A DNA stretch of 58,320 bases, taken from contig JAQXJZ010000158.1 in assembly GCA_029009515.1 (NCBI GenBank), positions 1 to 58,320 on the forward strand. Reading direction: 5' to 3'. The notes beneath the pieces were generated by a model. That model was not told the origin of the DNA, searched no databases, and was given only the letters and a program-made list of their open reading frames with translations. Positions 1 through 9,724 of the stretch are shown here, in pieces (positions within the stretch are counted from its first letter, which is position 1; each line of letters begins with the position of its first letter). Made by a program: the position numbers and the translations under genes. This stretch comes from a bacterium. Its GTDB lineage: Bacteria; Bacillota; Clostridia; Christensenellales; Aristaeellaceae.

Positions 1-1761
1 GGCGGAGGTGGAATAGCCCCTTGCGCTCTTCTTCTGCGGCGCAGGCAGACCCAGCTTGCCAAAGAGCACGTCGCTGAGCTGCGCGGGGCTGTTGAGGTTG
101 AAGTCACGCACGCCGCTGAGTTCATATACGGCCTCGCGGCATTCATTGACCTCGCGGGTGAACCACTCACCCAGATCGTTCAGCACCTCGCCGTCCACCA
201 GGAAGCCTTCGCGCTCCATATCAAACAGCACGCGGGTGAGCGGCTGCTCCATGTCCAGGAGCAGGCTGGTCAGGTTTCGCTTTTCAATGCGCGCAAACTG
301 GCGCACGGACAGCGCGTACACATCCCACGCGGTGGGATTTTCCTTCGCATCGCCATACTCGGCGGTCAGGGTGGAGGCAAGCGCGTAGTCCTTCTGCGCG
401 GTGTGCAGGAGGTACGCGGCGATCATGGTATCGCGGTGGATGGCCGGGATGGGCAGGCGGAAGCGGCTGAGCTGATGGAACAGCGCCTTTGCGCCGTGCA
501 CGATGACGGGCACGGTTTCCAATAGAGGCTTCAGCGCGGCGAAGATCATATCGTCGTACATGCCCAGCCCCATCAGATCGCGCAGGATGGGCATACGCCA
601 CAGCTGCATGCCGGGCGTGAGCAGGGAGATTTCCTCCTCGGCCACATGCAGCGCGATCCATTCGGGTTTTTCAGCGGTCAATTTCGCTGCAGCCTCAGAA
701 AGCGCCGCCTGATCGGTGTAGGTTTCCTCAGCGGAGACGGGCTGCGGCTTGGGCAGATCGGTTTCTCTTTCCACGGCCATGGAAGCGGCGGCAGGTTCAT
801 CCGCCTTGCGGGATGCGCGTCCTCCGCCTGCGGCGCGGCGGCTGGCGGCGGTGGCGCGGGGCGCATCGGCTGCGGGCGCCGCTTCGCCATTCAGAAGCGC
901 GTTCATGCTGCGCACCAGCGACTTGAGCTCGTATTCCTCCAGCATCGCTGCGCCGTCGCCCATGCGATCCCAGCCGCAGAGGGAGAAATCCACCTCCAGC
1001 GGCGCATTGCGGCGGATGGTGCCCAGATCGCGCGAAAGCAGCGCCACTTCCTTGCCTGCGCGCAGCTTTTCGCCCAGCTTGCCCTTCACCTCGTCGGCGT
1101 GGGCGAGCACCTCGTCCAGCGTGCCATACTGGGTGATGAGCTTGAGCGCGGTCTTTTCGCCGATGCCGGCAATGCCGGGAATGTTGTCGCTGGAGTCGCC
1201 CATCAGGCCCTTCATATCCGGCACCTGCGCAGGCGTGAAGCCATATTCATCAAACACGCCCTGTGCGTCCAGAAGCAGGCTTTCGGTAATGCCCTTGCGG
1301 GTGAGGATGACCTGCGTATCGCCGCCTGCCAGCTGCAGGCTGTCGCGGTCGCCGGTCAGCACCAGCGCGCGCATGCCGCGCTCGTTGGCCATGCGCGAGG
1401 CCGTGCCCAGCAGGTCGTCGGCCTCGTAGCCTTCCATCTCGCAAATGCGGATGTGCATGGCGGAAAGCAGCCTGCGCACCAGCGGCAGCTGCGGGCGCAG
1501 CTCCACCGGCATGGGCTTGCGGGTGCCTTTGTAGGCCTCGTACATGGTGTGGCGGAAGGTGGGCGCGTGCACGTCCATCATCACGCACAGCGCATCCGGA
1601 CGATAGGCGTCCAGCGCCTTGAAAAGCATGCTGAAAAAGCCATGCACAGCATTGGTATATTCGCCGCTGGCCGTCGTGAGAATGGGCAGGGCGTGAAAGC
1701 CGCGGAAGATGAGGCTGTAGCCATCCACCAGCAGCACAGTGGGCTTGCGCGTTTCGGTCAT
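1..1761 (-). CDS. polA: DNA polymerase I, N-terminal part (runs off left edge)
   Basis: Replication and repair polymerase; the first 587 codons are inside the window and the gene continues past base 1. The 5'-nuclease domain fills about residues 1-290: the start MTETRKPTVLLVDGYSLIFR, then VLTGDRDSLQL and the helix-hairpin-helix stretch GDSSDNIPGIAGIGEKTALK are family signatures. An alanine-rich linker follows, then a 3'-5' exonuclease-like domain, then the start of the polymerase domain (GYSTSA corresponds to the usual KTGYST). In the exonuclease-like domain the usual D-x-E motif reads LHVAEEEISL and the NLKYD motif reads HGAKAL, so proofreading is probably lost, as in several Bacillus-type Pol I proteins (inference). 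The start is the ATG at 1761, preceded by a GGGAGG-like site. It is upstream of nothing else visible on this strand. Confidence 0.93.
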   Translation of the reverse strand, partial: MTETRKPTVLLVDGYSLIFRGFHALPILTTASGEYTNAVHGFFSMLFKALDAYRPDALCVMMDVHAPTFRHTMYEAYKGTRKPMPVELRPQLPLVRRLLSAMHIRICEMEGYEADDLLGTASRMANERGMRALVLTGDRDSLQLAGGDTQVILTRKGITESLLLDAQGVFDEYGFTPAQVPDMKGLMGDSSDNIPGIAGIGEKTALKLITQYGTLDEVLAHADEVKGKLGEKLRAGKEVALLSRDLGTIRRNAPLEVDFSLCGWDRMGDGAAMLEEYELKSLVRSMNALLNGEAAPAADAPRATAASRRAAGGGRASRKADEPAAASMAVERETDLPKPQPVSAEETYTDQAALSEAAAKLTAEKPEWIALHVAEEEISLLTPGMQLWRMPILRDLMGLGMYDDMIFAALKPLLETVPVIVHGAKALFHQLSRFRLPIPAIHRDTMIAAYLLHTAQKDYALASTLTAEYGDAKENPTAWDVYALSVRQFARIEKRNLTSLLLDMEQPLTRVLFDMEREGFLVDGEVLNDLGEWFTREVNECREAVYELSGVRDFNLNSPAQLSDVLFGKLGLPAPQKKSARGYSTSA

Positions 1762-1815
1762 GTGGGAACCTCCCGGACAGGCGGTTTGGCCATAGGGCTG
1801 CCTGCTCAGCTTTTT

Positions 1816-1845
1816 ATTATACCACAAGCTGGCGCGGGGGGTAAA
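1816..1845 (-). promoter_or_regulatory. Candidate promoter for polA
   Basis: On the minus strand a perfect TATAAT (1816-1821) follows TTTACC (1840-1845) with an 18-base spacer. It lies about 55 bases upstream of the polA start. The rest of the 180-base gap holds a hairpin near the GH2 gene end and nothing else recognisable. Confidence 0.55.
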
Positions 1846-1892
1846 GATAGCGCCAGATTGACGTATTGCTGTTCACAGCGTTTGGTACAGCA

Positions 1893-1921
1893 AAATGCGC
1901 CAGCCCGCAAGGGGCTGGCGC
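1893..1921 (-). terminator. Terminator after the GH2 gene
   Basis: A perfect 10-bp stem (1897-1906 with 1912-1921, sequence GCGCCAGCCC and its complement) with a 5-base loop. On the minus strand it is followed by ATTTTG, a short T tract. It sits 20 bases past the stop of the GH2 gene and would end the importer/kinase transcript. Confidence 0.7.
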
Positions 1922-1941
1922 GTGTGAATGATCCTTTGACT

Positions 1942-4473
1942 TTACTTTTCCAACTGATACTGCAGCGTCTCCTGATTGGGAGAGTAGTGCGGCTTGAGAG
2001 TGATGACACCCTTGGTGTGGCGGCCCAGAATCTTGATACGCTTGGTATCGCCAGGCAGCAGATCGAAGAAGTTATCCTCGAACAGCCAGCCAAACTGATC
2101 ACCATCCTCATTACCATAGATCTCGATGCAGCGGGCATACTTGTCAGTGGTAATCACCAGTTCATCGTCTTCAATGTGCACATCCAGCTTGGCTTCGGGG
2201 AAGCGCTGATGACGTTCCACATCCACGCTGTCAATGGCAAAGTTACGGATCACGCCGTTCTCATCGGTGAACTTGGCATACAGCAGATAATTCTTGGGGA
2301 AGAAGTACAGGTAGTCCAGATTCAGCACGATGTCGCCCTCGCCCTGAGGCATAAAGACGGGAATGTCCTTCTGTTCGGAGAACTGGTTGGTAGCAGGATT
2401 AAACAGCGCAAACGTAACGGTACCCTTGATATCCTCGGCAGAGTCATTAACCAGCCAGAGATTGATGGTATCGTGGTTGTCGAAGCAAACCAATACCGGC
2501 TCCTGGCCTCGCTTGGTGGCGTAGTAAGGCATATAACCTTCGCCGAAGAAGTCGATCACCGCGCAGTAGCACTTGGGCCAGGTATCGTTGAGTTTGCAGG
2601 AGAAGTGTCCACGGCTGCGGCGCTTTCTGCCCAGACCGCCCTCGCGGCTGCCCATACGGACGCGCTCCAGGCCGTCGCGCATCTCCTGAGCATAGGACGC
2701 GCCGAAACGATAGAGCATCTCTTCAGGGGTATTGGCATCGTAGTACTCCCAGATCGGGCCTGTCTTAAGATGCATGTTGGAGGTCCAGTTCACGCGCTCC
2801 ATCCAGGACGGCGGCAGGGGGAAGCGATCCTGATAGGTGAGCATGCCGGTGTAATTCTCCGGCCAGAAGTCCTCCTCGCGCACGATGGCCTTGAGGCTGT
2901 GCATAACAGGCGGAGAAGTACGGATATGTTCGCTGACGAAGTTAGGATACTCCGTACCATGATACTGCCACACGCAGTCATAGGTATGATGGTCGCCCAC
3001 CTCGGGGTCGTTGGCCCAGCGGCCGATGGAGGGAGAACCCTCGTGATAGTAACGGCCGGGATCCAGACGCGCCACGATTTCAGGCAGATCCTTGGTGACC
3101 AGCACCTCGCCGTAGAAGGGACGGTTGCGATCGGTGAACTCGGAACCCATGCGGGTTTCGTTGCCGCCGCACCACATCAGCAGAGAAGCATGGTGACGGA
3201 TGCGCTTGACCAGATATTCGCCCTCGGCGCGGATGTACTTGCGGTAGTTGTCATCGTCCGGATAGGCGTTGAAGCCCAGGAAGAACTCCTGCCACACCAG
3301 AATGCCGCGGCGGTCGGTTTCCTCATAGAACTCATCCTTGTAGGGAATGCCCTCACCCCAGCAGCGCAGGGTATTCATATGGGCATTCTCCACCAGCAGG
3401 AGCAGGCGATCGACGCGATCAGGCTGCCAGACATGGGTATAGCCCTGGAAGGGATCCATGCTACCGCCCCACAGGCGCACATTCTTACCATTGATGACGA
3501 ACTGCAGGTCACCCACCATCTGGACATCTTTAAAGCCGACCAGCTTACTCAGGCGGTCGATTTCGCACACCTTGCCGGCAGCATCAGCACGGCCGAGGCT
3601 GACGGTGATGCGATAAAGTGGATGCTCGCCAAAGCCGCGCGGATACCACAGCTTGGGTTCGTTCACAGACAGAATAGCAGATACGGTCTCCTGATCGCCC
3701 ACGGCAATGGATGTCTTGCGGATCAGCGTGCCGTCTTCGTCCTCCAGCATGAAAGAAGCACGCAGGTCTTCGCCCTCGGCAAAGCGCTGGATATCAATCT
3801 CAGTCTTGACATGGCCCACGTAATAGTTCTGGGTCAGTTCAGTCACAATGTGATCGCCGCAGATGGCAGCGCTGTCCATGTAATCGAGCTTTACATCGTC
3901 ATACAGGCCAATGGGCGTGAAGTAGGGATGAGCACCCTGATAGTTGCTGCCGTGAGGAATATCCTGTACGCGGTCGTGGCCAGGCTTGCGCAGCACCTTC
4001 CAGTGGTCAACCAAACCTTCCCATTCAGGATTGTAGTAGTACTTGGGCATTTCGCCTTCAATATTGTGGAAGTGAACGGTCAGCACATTCTTTTTCTTCA
4101 GCTTACCAGTCACATCCGTCTCGTTGGGCAGGAAGAAATCGTCATGGTTGGAAATCTTCTCGCCATTGAGATAGATATCAGCCACGGTGTCCACACCCAT
4201 CATGCGCAGCATGGTGGGACGGTCACAGCATTCGGCTTCGAATTCACACTGGTATACCCAGTCATATTCGGCAATCCACTTGGCTTCGTCGCACCAGCCC
4301 ACCAGCACTTCCTGCGGCAGCAGGCCTTCATGCAGCAGCACATCCTGCACCTGCATTGGGAACTTGGGCACATTGAGCCACTTCAGATTCGGGAGCACGG
4401 AAAAATCCAACTTTTCCTGGGGATCAAGCTGCGCGATGGACCAGTTTTCTTTCAAGAATTGTATGCTTCGCAT
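1942..4473 (-). CDS. Glycoside hydrolase family 2, beta-mannosidase-like
   Basis: Cytoplasmic GH2 enzyme of 843 residues, the usual length for the family, with no signal peptide. The layout fits GH2: a sugar-binding jelly-roll (about 1-190), an Ig-like domain (190-310), a TIM barrel (about 320-620) and C-terminal beta domains. The stretch LLMWCGGNETRM places the acid/base at E439, and FVSEHIRTSPP places the nucleophile at E515; WCGGNE is closer to beta-mannosidases than to beta-galactosidases or glucuronidases. The ATG at 4473 has AGGAGG in front. It is the last gene of a run importer, DhaK, DhaL, GH2, so it probably releases a sugar from an imported glycoside whose keto product is then phosphorylated (inference). 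The exact substrate cannot be read from sequence. Confidence 0.88.
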   Translation of the reverse strand: MRSIQFLKENWSIAQLDPQEKLDFSVLPNLKWLNVPKFPMQVQDVLLHEGLLPQEVLVGWCDEAKWIAEYDWVYQCEFEAECCDRPTMLRMMGVDTVADIYLNGEKISNHDDFFLPNETDVTGKLKKKNVLTVHFHNIEGEMPKYYYNPEWEGLVDHWKVLRKPGHDRVQDIPHGSNYQGAHPYFTPIGLYDDVKLDYMDSAAICGDHIVTELTQNYYVGHVKTEIDIQRFAEGEDLRASFMLEDEDGTLIRKTSIAVGDQETVSAILSVNEPKLWYPRGFGEHPLYRITVSLGRADAAGKVCEIDRLSKLVGFKDVQMVGDLQFVINGKNVRLWGGSMDPFQGYTHVWQPDRVDRLLLLVENAHMNTLRCWGEGIPYKDEFYEETDRRGILVWQEFFLGFNAYPDDDNYRKYIRAEGEYLVKRIRHHASLLMWCGGNETRMGSEFTDRNRPFYGEVLVTKDLPEIVARLDPGRYYHEGSPSIGRWANDPEVGDHHTYDCVWQYHGTEYPNFVSEHIRTSPPVMHSLKAIVREEDFWPENYTGMLTYQDRFPLPPSWMERVNWTSNMHLKTGPIWEYYDANTPEEMLYRFGASYAQEMRDGLERVRMGSREGGLGRKRRSRGHFSCKLNDTWPKCYCAVIDFFGEGYMPYYATKRGQEPVLVCFDNHDTINLWLVNDSAEDIKGTVTFALFNPATNQFSEQKDIPVFMPQGEGDIVLNLDYLYFFPKNYLLYAKFTDENGVIRNFAIDSVDVERHQRFPEAKLDVHIEDDELVITTDKYARCIEIYGNEDGDQFGWLFEDNFFDLLPGDTKRIKILGRHTKGVITLKPHYSPNQETLQYQLEK

Positions 4474-4491
4474 CGCATTCTCCTCCTGTTG

Positions 4492-5112
4492 TTAATTGTT
4501 GCGCAGTCCTTCGAGTACATACACACACAGCGTGGCGCCGCCATCATATGTCTGCATGGCGCGCTCGCCAAGCCAGCGGGCCCTGCCGACAGAAGCCATC
4601 ATTCCCTTGGTAGCTTCCAGACCGGCCTTGGCTTCCACCAGTGCTTCATCATACGCCTGAACAAAATTACCCGTAGCTTTAAAGCTTTCTTCCAGCTTAT
4701 CCACGAAGGGATACAGAGCATCAAGAATCGTTTTATCACCGCGCTTGGCCTTTCCCAGACGTGCGATAGCGTCTGCAAAAGTACGCGCAGCCTGCACAAG
4801 ATCCGCATCCTCCAACTGGGTTTTGCCTTTCCAGCTGCCGCCCACAGACGCCAATCCCATGCCGATCAGCGTACCCATGGTAGAAGGCGCCGCACGGTTG
4901 AATGCTGCGCCACCCTGCATCAGCATCATGCCAATTTCCTCACCGGAATAACCTGCGATGCATTCCTGCAGCTTCAGAACACCAATTTCCATGGAAACGC
5001 CCAAATCACCGTCGCCGCTCATGCTGTCAATCTCTGTCAGGGCATCCTTTTTGCTTTTAACAATTTCTGCGCATTTTTCAATTGTTGCCTTGACATCTTC
5101 GATGGCATACAT
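4492..5112 (-). CDS. dhaL: DhaL-like kinase subunit (copy 1)
   Basis: ATP-binding (DhaL) half of a dihydroxyacetone-kinase-type enzyme, 206 residues, normal length for the family. The Mg-ATP aspartates are kept at D29, D34 and D36 in DSMSGDGDLG, but the histidine of the usual GDGDHG is leucine. Where canonical DhaL has a GASG-type loop, this protein has NRAAPSTMGTL. GDKTILDALYP and GRARWLGERA match other conserved blocks. A longer frame reaches 5175, but the ATG at 5112 has AAAGGAG ahead, and the extension would overlap the DhaK gene, so 5112 was chosen. It lies 22 bases downstream of DhaK copy 1 and is almost certainly its partner. No DhaM is nearby, so ATP rather than PTS phosphate is the likely donor (inference). 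Confidence 0.87.
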   Translation of the reverse strand: MYAIEDVKATIEKCAEIVKSKKDALTEIDSMSGDGDLGVSMEIGVLKLQECIAGYSGEEIGMMLMQGGAAFNRAAPSTMGTLIGMGLASVGGSWKGKTQLEDADLVQAARTFADAIARLGKAKRGDKTILDALYPFVDKLEESFKATGNFVQAYDEALVEAKAGLEATKGMMASVGRARWLGERAMQTYDGGATLCVYVLEGLRNN

Positions 5113-5134
5113 GGGTACGTTCACTCCTTTATGC

Positions 5135-6139
5135 TCAATAATAAAAGTTCGTAAAGGGAGATACAGCCGGCTCATCCAGATAATGAGTCAGTTCATCATC
5201 CAGCTTCATCAAGCTCAGAGACGCACCGGCCATTTCCATGGAGGTTGCATATTCACCCACATATACACGATGCACAGCAACGCCCTTTTCAGCCAGGATT
5301 GCGGACACATCATTGTAGAGGATATAGAGTTCCTCACGGGAAGTAGCGCCCAAACCATTAACCAGCACCGCAACCTTGTCGCCCTGCTGAATGGACAGGT
5401 CGCTGAGCAGCTCGCCGGTGAGGTGACTGGCCAGTTCTTCGCTGGTAATCATCTTGCCGCGCTTCACACCAGGTTCACCATGGATGCCCATGCCAACTTC
5501 CATCTCATCATCATCAAAGACGAAGATGGGCTTGCCCACATCAGGCAGGATGCAGGAGGAGAAAGCAACGCCGAAGGTAGCCGTATTCTCGCCGGCTTTT
5601 TCAGCCAGACGCTTTACCTCCCCCAGAGGCTTCATTTCTTCTGCTGCAGCGCCGGCAACCTTGTAGGCAAACATGATGCCTGCAATACCGCGGCGGGTCT
5701 GCCACTGCTCTCTGGGCGCACTGGCCACGTCGTCGGAACCAGTAACGATTTCAGCCTGAATGCCTGCAAAGCTGAGGAATTCCTTGGCCATGGCAAAGTT
5801 CATACCATCACCGGTGTAATTGCCAAACAGGAACAGCACGCCCGCCCCATTGTCCACACCGCGGCTGACGTTGAGGATGCTGTCGCTGGAAGGAGACGTG
5901 AACACGTTACCCACGGCAACACCGTCGCACAGTCCCTTACCCACATAGCCCAGGAACAGAGGCAGATGGCCATAACCGCCGCCGGTCACGATAGAGACCT
6001 TGCCGGGTTTCTTGCCGTCAACACGCGCCAAAGCACGGAGATCCTCATTACAGAAGGTGTAGAAATCGCCGTGAGCGGCAACGATTCCCTTCATGCTCTG
6101 GTCTACAAAATCTTTCGCTGCGTTCATGATCTTTTTCAT
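5135..6139 (-). CDS. dhaK: DhaK-like kinase subunit (copy 1)
   Basis: Substrate-binding half of a DhaK-DhaL kinase, 334 residues. In known DhaK a histidine binds the keto-sugar covalently as a hemiaminal; here it is H220 in GMGIHGEPG. The glycine-rich loop reads [11 protein letters not shown] (residues 52-62) where the canonical enzyme has GGGSGHEPAH, and [12 protein letters not shown] (108-118) matches the canonical NYTGD block. The altered loop lines the substrate pocket, so the substrate may not be dihydroxyacetone (inference). The ATG at 6139 follows AAGGAGG. It is 33 bases downstream of a permease gene and 22 bases upstream of DhaL copy 1, within one minus-strand operon. Confidence 0.88.
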   Translation of the reverse strand: MKKIMNAAKDFVDQSMKGIVAAHGDFYTFCNEDLRALARVDGKKPGKVSIVTGGGYGHLPLFLGYVGKGLCDGVAVGNVFTSPSSDSILNVSRGVDNGAGVLFLFGNYTGDGMNFAMAKEFLSFAGIQAEIVTGSDDVASAPREQWQTRRGIAGIMFAYKVAGAAAEEMKPLGEVKRLAEKAGENTATFGVAFSSCILPDVGKPIFVFDDDEMEVGMGIHGEPGVKRGKMITSEELASHLTGELLSDLSIQQGDKVAVLVNGLGATSREELYILYNDVSAILAEKGVAVHRVYVGEYATSMEMAGASLSLMKLDDELTHYLDEPAVSPFTNFYY

Positions 6140-6172
6140 ACGGTTTTTCCTCCTTGTTGATCGAATCCGTGT

Positions 6173-7078
6173 TTATCCCTTAATGGCGCCAACCATAACT
6201 CCCTTGGTGAAGAACCTCTGCAGGAACGGATAGAGAATCAGAATCGGAGCAGAGGAGATAACGATCAGTGCATACTTGACAAGTTCCAGCAGCATGCTGG
6301 ATGCATTATCCGTAAGTGCAGCAGCAGACGCACTTGCATTCTTATTAAGAAGAATAATCTGGCGCAGCACCACCTGCAGCGGATACATTTCCGGTTTCTG
6401 AATGAACAGGCTGGCGTAGAACCATGCATTCCAATGGCCGACGGCGTAGTACAGCACCATAACCGCAAGCGTAGCACCACTGAGCGGAAGGAAAATTTGC
6501 ACGAGGATGCGAGCATGACTCGCACCATCAATACGCGCCACCTCCACCAGACTATCCGGTACGGCTACAAAGGCCGAGCGCAGGATGAGCATATTGTAGG
6601 TGTTGATAGCCACCGGAATGATAACCGACCAGAGACTGTTCATCAAACCAAAGGACTGTACATTCAGATAGGTGGGAATGATGCCACCGTTGAAGTACAT
6701 GGTAAAGATAAACATGATGGTCAGCGGTTTTCTGAAAATGGAGCGGCGAAGCGACATCACATAGGCACCCAGGCAGGTAAACACCATGTTAACCGATACG
6801 CCTACCACCACAATGAATAGCGTGCTCTTCATGCCAGACATTACCAGCGGATTGAGTAGGGCGAATTCGTATGTTTCCAGCGACAGGGGGAATTTGGGCA
6901 ACCACATCAGGCCGTAGTCAGTGAGCATAGAGCTCGGGTCGCTCAGGGAAGCAATGATGACATACCACAGCGGATAAGCTGTCACCAGCACGACCAGCGC
7001 CATCAAGATGGTATTAAATACGGTAAAGACCCGATATCCTTTTCCCTCTTCTTTGAGCTTCATGTTGTTCTTGCGCAT
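6173..7078 (-). CDS. Carbohydrate ABC transporter permease, YtcP/LplC type
   Basis: Inner-membrane permease of the CUT1 sugar importer class, 301 residues, with six predicted membrane segments. The cytoplasmic EAA loop that docks the ATPase is visible as VEVARIDGASHARILVQIFLP, and the end YPFLQRFFTKGVMVGAIKG is the typical YtcP/LplC C-terminus. The ATG at 7078 follows AAGGGGG. It sits 13 bases after the partner permease and before DhaK copy 1. No ATPase gene lies in the operon; such importers usually share an MsmX-type ATPase encoded elsewhere (family knowledge). Confidence 0.9.
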   Translation of the reverse strand: MRKNNMKLKEEGKGYRVFTVFNTILMALVVLVTAYPLWYVIIASLSDPSSMLTDYGLMWLPKFPLSLETYEFALLNPLVMSGMKSTLFIVVVGVSVNMVFTCLGAYVMSLRRSIFRKPLTIMFIFTMYFNGGIIPTYLNVQSFGLMNSLWSVIIPVAINTYNMLILRSAFVAVPDSLVEVARIDGASHARILVQIFLPLSGATLAVMVLYYAVGHWNAWFYASLFIQKPEMYPLQVVLRQIILLNKNASASAAALTDNASSMLLELVKYALIVISSAPILILYPFLQRFFTKGVMVGAIKG

Positions 7079-7091
7079 GGTTGCACCCCCC

Positions 7092-8069
7092 TTACCACAG
7101 GCCTGCGCCCGTTACCTTGTGGCTGATCTTGTTAGCCGTCACCACAAAGGCAAAGTTGATCACGGAGTTGAACAGACCCACTGCCGTACCAAAGCTGAAG
7201 TCCGCCTGTTCAATACCGCGCCTGTACACGTAGGAAGAAATAACATCCGCAGAGTTGCGGTTCAAGTCATTATAAAGCAGAATAACCTTCTCGTAGCCGA
7301 CGTTCATTGCATTGCCAACCGCAAGGATCAGCAGCAGGATAATGGTGCTGGAGATGCCGGGAATCGTCACATGCAGTGTCTGCTTCCAGCGGTTTGCACC
7401 GTCGATACGAGCTGCCTCGTACAATTCCATGTCGATGGAAGAGAGAGCTGCCAGATAAATGATACTGTTCCAGCCCGTCGACTGCCATATGGTTGAAATT
7501 GTATAGATCGGCAAGAATGCCTTCTCGTAATTGAGAAGGTTGCCCGTGACGTCCATGCCAAACCAGCCGACGATTTCTGCAACAAATGCCTTTTCATCCG
7601 TGAAAAGCGTGATCATGGAGCACACAACAACGGTGGAAATGAAGTAGGGCATGTAGGAAACCGTCTGCACAAGGCGCTTGTACTTCTTGTTATGAATCTC
7701 GTTGATCAAAAGCGCCAGAATAATCGGAAGTGGGAAACCAAAGAGAATGTTAGCAAGACTGATGGTCAACGTATTGCGCAGCGTGCGCTCAAAATAGACA
7801 GAAGTAAAGAAATCGATAAAATGTTCAAAACCGAAATTGTCAGCCCAAGGACTTCCCCAAATACCCCTGCGCCTTGAGAAATCCTTAAATGCGATAATAG
7901 CGCCAAAGAGGGGCTTGTAGGCAAACAAAATAAAATAAGCGATGACCGGGACCGCCAGCAGGTAAGCACCGCCGTTGGCCTTGAAATCCCGCTGAAGGAT
8001 GGTTATCCATGACAATTTCCTGGTTGTTACACTTGCGGTCTTTCGTTCCACGTTCTTCTCCCCCGGCAT
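7092..8069 (-). CDS. Carbohydrate ABC transporter permease, LplB type
   Basis: Second permease of the same importer, 325 residues. The N-terminal YLLAVPVIAYFILFAYKPLFG and GAIIAFKDF blocks are typical of LplB, and the EAA loop reads ELYEAARIDGANRWKQTLHV. The C-terminus SHKVTGAGLW is also characteristic. The ATG at 8069 has no clear ribosome site. A GTG seven codons in (8051) is preceded by GGGGGAG at good spacing and may be the true start. The gene follows the solute-binding protein across an 83-base gap that holds a strong hairpin. Confidence 0.9.
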   Translation of the reverse strand: MPGEKNVERKTASVTTRKLSWITILQRDFKANGGAYLLAVPVIAYFILFAYKPLFGAIIAFKDFSRRRGIWGSPWADNFGFEHFIDFFTSVYFERTLRNTLTISLANILFGFPLPIILALLINEIHNKKYKRLVQTVSYMPYFISTVVVCSMITLFTDEKAFVAEIVGWFGMDVTGNLLNYEKAFLPIYTISTIWQSTGWNSIIYLAALSSIDMELYEAARIDGANRWKQTLHVTIPGISSTIILLLILAVGNAMNVGYEKVILLYNDLNRNSADVISSYVYRRGIEQADFSFGTAVGLFNSVINFAFVVTANKISHKVTGAGLW

Positions 8070-8082
8070 CAGATTTTGGAAT

Positions 8083-8116
8083 GCCGGAGCGTCAAACAGC
8101 TGTTTGACGCTCCGGC
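8083..8116 (-). promoter_or_regulatory. Strong intercistronic stem-loop
   Basis: A perfect 15-bp inverted repeat (8083-8097 with 8102-8116) around AGCT, itself palindromic. It lies just after the solute-binding protein gene and before its permeases. The minus strand has no good T tract after it (ATTCCAAAAT), so it is more likely a partial terminator or an mRNA stabiliser that keeps binding-protein mRNA above permease mRNA (inference). Confidence 0.7.
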
Positions 8117-8152
8117 AGGAATTATGTCACAAACTCACTTCTGGTTTATGAC

Positions 8153-9724
8153 TTAGTTGAAAGCCTCGAAGGACTCCTGCAGGATCTCCAGCACACGGGG
8201 CATACCCATCTTTTCGAGGGTAGGCAGGTACTCGCTCTCGAAGGTCTCGGGAGCCTTGGCGCCGATGATGAACTGAGAACGATACTCGGCCATGTAGGTC
8301 TTGATATCAGTCCACAGCTTGGCGTACTCATCAGCATACTTGGGCAGGATAGAGGTGTTCTGGATCTGGTACTTGTCGCCCTCGTTGGCAGCCCAGTTCT
8401 TGAAAGCCGCAGCCTGCTCAGGCAGACCATAGCGCTGCGCGAGCATCTCGTCGTCGTAATACATGGGCCAGTTCATCAGAGCGTAGGTGCGGAGCAGACC
8501 ATCCAGGGGCAGAGCATCGGGGTTGTTGACCATGAAATCGTTGAGAACGTACTTGCCGTCCACGATGTCAAAGGTTTCGCCTTCCACGCCGTAGTTGCTC
8601 AGGATGTGGCCAGCGTCGGTGTAGTAGTAGTTGAGGAGCTTGAGAGCGTTGATGCGGCGCTCGCCAGTGGTGGTTTCGGGGATGAAGGCGCAGAAGCTGC
8701 CCTCGATGTAAGTAGAGGCAAAGACGAAGTAAGCTTCGGTGCCATCAGCCTTGTTCAGCGGAGGAATGCCGACCAGGGAGAAGTTAGGATCGGTGCTGGC
8801 CTTCATCATGTTGGCGATGCGGCTGGCAGCGGTGAGCATCAGAGCAGACTTGCCGCTCATCATAGCAGAGTTGGCGATAGCTTCATCGGTCACGGTGAAG
8901 TTGGGATCCAGCAGGCCGTCAGCATACAGCTTGTTGAAGAACAGCAGGACGTCCTTGAATTCCTTTTCGGCAGCGCCGTAGTGCACGGTGCCGTTGTCAT
9001 TGTAAACACCAGTGGAGACCACACCGAAGGGAGCAGTGAAGGAGCCATCACCGGATTCCCAAGCCAGATTCCAGCGGCTGACGTCAGACATGAAGGGAGT
9101 TTCTACGCCCAGCTCGTCCTTGCAGCGCTTCAGGTAGGTGTACAGATCGTCGGGAGTCTTGGGGAATTCCATGCCCAGCTGATCCAGATACTCCTGGCGG
9201 GCAACCATGCCGAACCAGTAGCGATAGGGAGAGCCAGTGGGATAGATGGTGCTGGGGATGAGGTAGAAGCGGCCGTCATCCATGCGGGCATTGCTCAGAT
9301 ACTCGGGATGATTGTTGATATACTCCCAGTAGTCCGGAGCATACAGAGGAAGGTCGTCAGTCAGGTCGCTGGCAACACCGTCTTCGACCATCTTGCCAAT
9401 GCCACCGGGATACTCTCCGACGTTTTTCATCACAACGATATCAGGAAGATCACTGCTGGCCAGGTATACCAACAGAGCGTTGAGGTCCGCAGGCTCGATC
9501 ACTTCGATCTCGATGCCAGTCTGCTCTGCCCAAGCAGCAACGCCGGGAGCCTCGTTATAGGAAGTCATGCCAACGGTGGGCAGGTCGGGGTCGGCCTTGC
9601 GCACGATAGTGACCTTGGCGCCGTTACCAACGGGGTATTCCACGGCGGCTTCCGCCAGACAGCTGCCGAACGCCATCATGAGAACCAGAAGCATGAGAAC
9701 CATTTTGACTGCGAATTTCTTCAT
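8153..9724 (-). CDS. Extracellular solute-binding protein (LplA/YtcQ-like)
   Basis: Sugar-capture protein for the importer, 523 residues, exported. The N-terminus MKKFAVKMVLMLLVLMMAFG is a signal peptide. The only cysteine near it is in AFGSCLAEA, a poor lipobox (F at -3), so it may be a lipoprotein or may be cut by signal peptidase I after AEA. The body is a family 1 binding-protein fold: GMTSYNEAPGVAAWAEQTGIE at the start and VMKNVGEYPGGIG are typical. The ATG at 9724 follows AAGGAGG. It is the first gene of the minus-strand operon and is divergent from the XRE regulator, which may control it (inference). Confidence 0.88.
   Translation of the reverse strand: MKKFAVKMVLMLLVLMMAFGSCLAEAAVEYPVGNGAKVTIVRKADPDLPTVGMTSYNEAPGVAAWAEQTGIEIEVIEPADLNALLVYLASSDLPDIVVMKNVGEYPGGIGKMVEDGVASDLTDDLPLYAPDYWEYINNHPEYLSNARMDDGRFYLIPSTIYPTGSPYRYWFGMVARQEYLDQLGMEFPKTPDDLYTYLKRCKDELGVETPFMSDVSRWNLAWESGDGSFTAPFGVVSTGVYNDNGTVHYGAAEKEFKDVLLFFNKLYADGLLDPNFTVTDEAIANSAMMSGKSALMLTAASRIANMMKASTDPNFSLVGIPPLNKADGTEAYFVFASTYIEGSFCAFIPETTTGERRINALKLLNYYYTDAGHILSNYGVEGETFDIVDGKYVLNDFMVNNPDALPLDGLLRTYALMNWPMYYDDEMLAQRYGLPEQAAAFKNWAANEGDKYQIQNTSILPKYADEYAKLWTDIKTYMAEYRSQFIIGAKAPETFESEYLPTLEKMGMPRVLEILQESFEAFN

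Noticed and set aside
646-5154. Plus-strand open frame of about 1500 codons
   Set aside because: It lies antisense to polA, the GH2 gene and dhaL, is histidine/valine-rich without any domain, and arises from high-GC codon use on the other strand.
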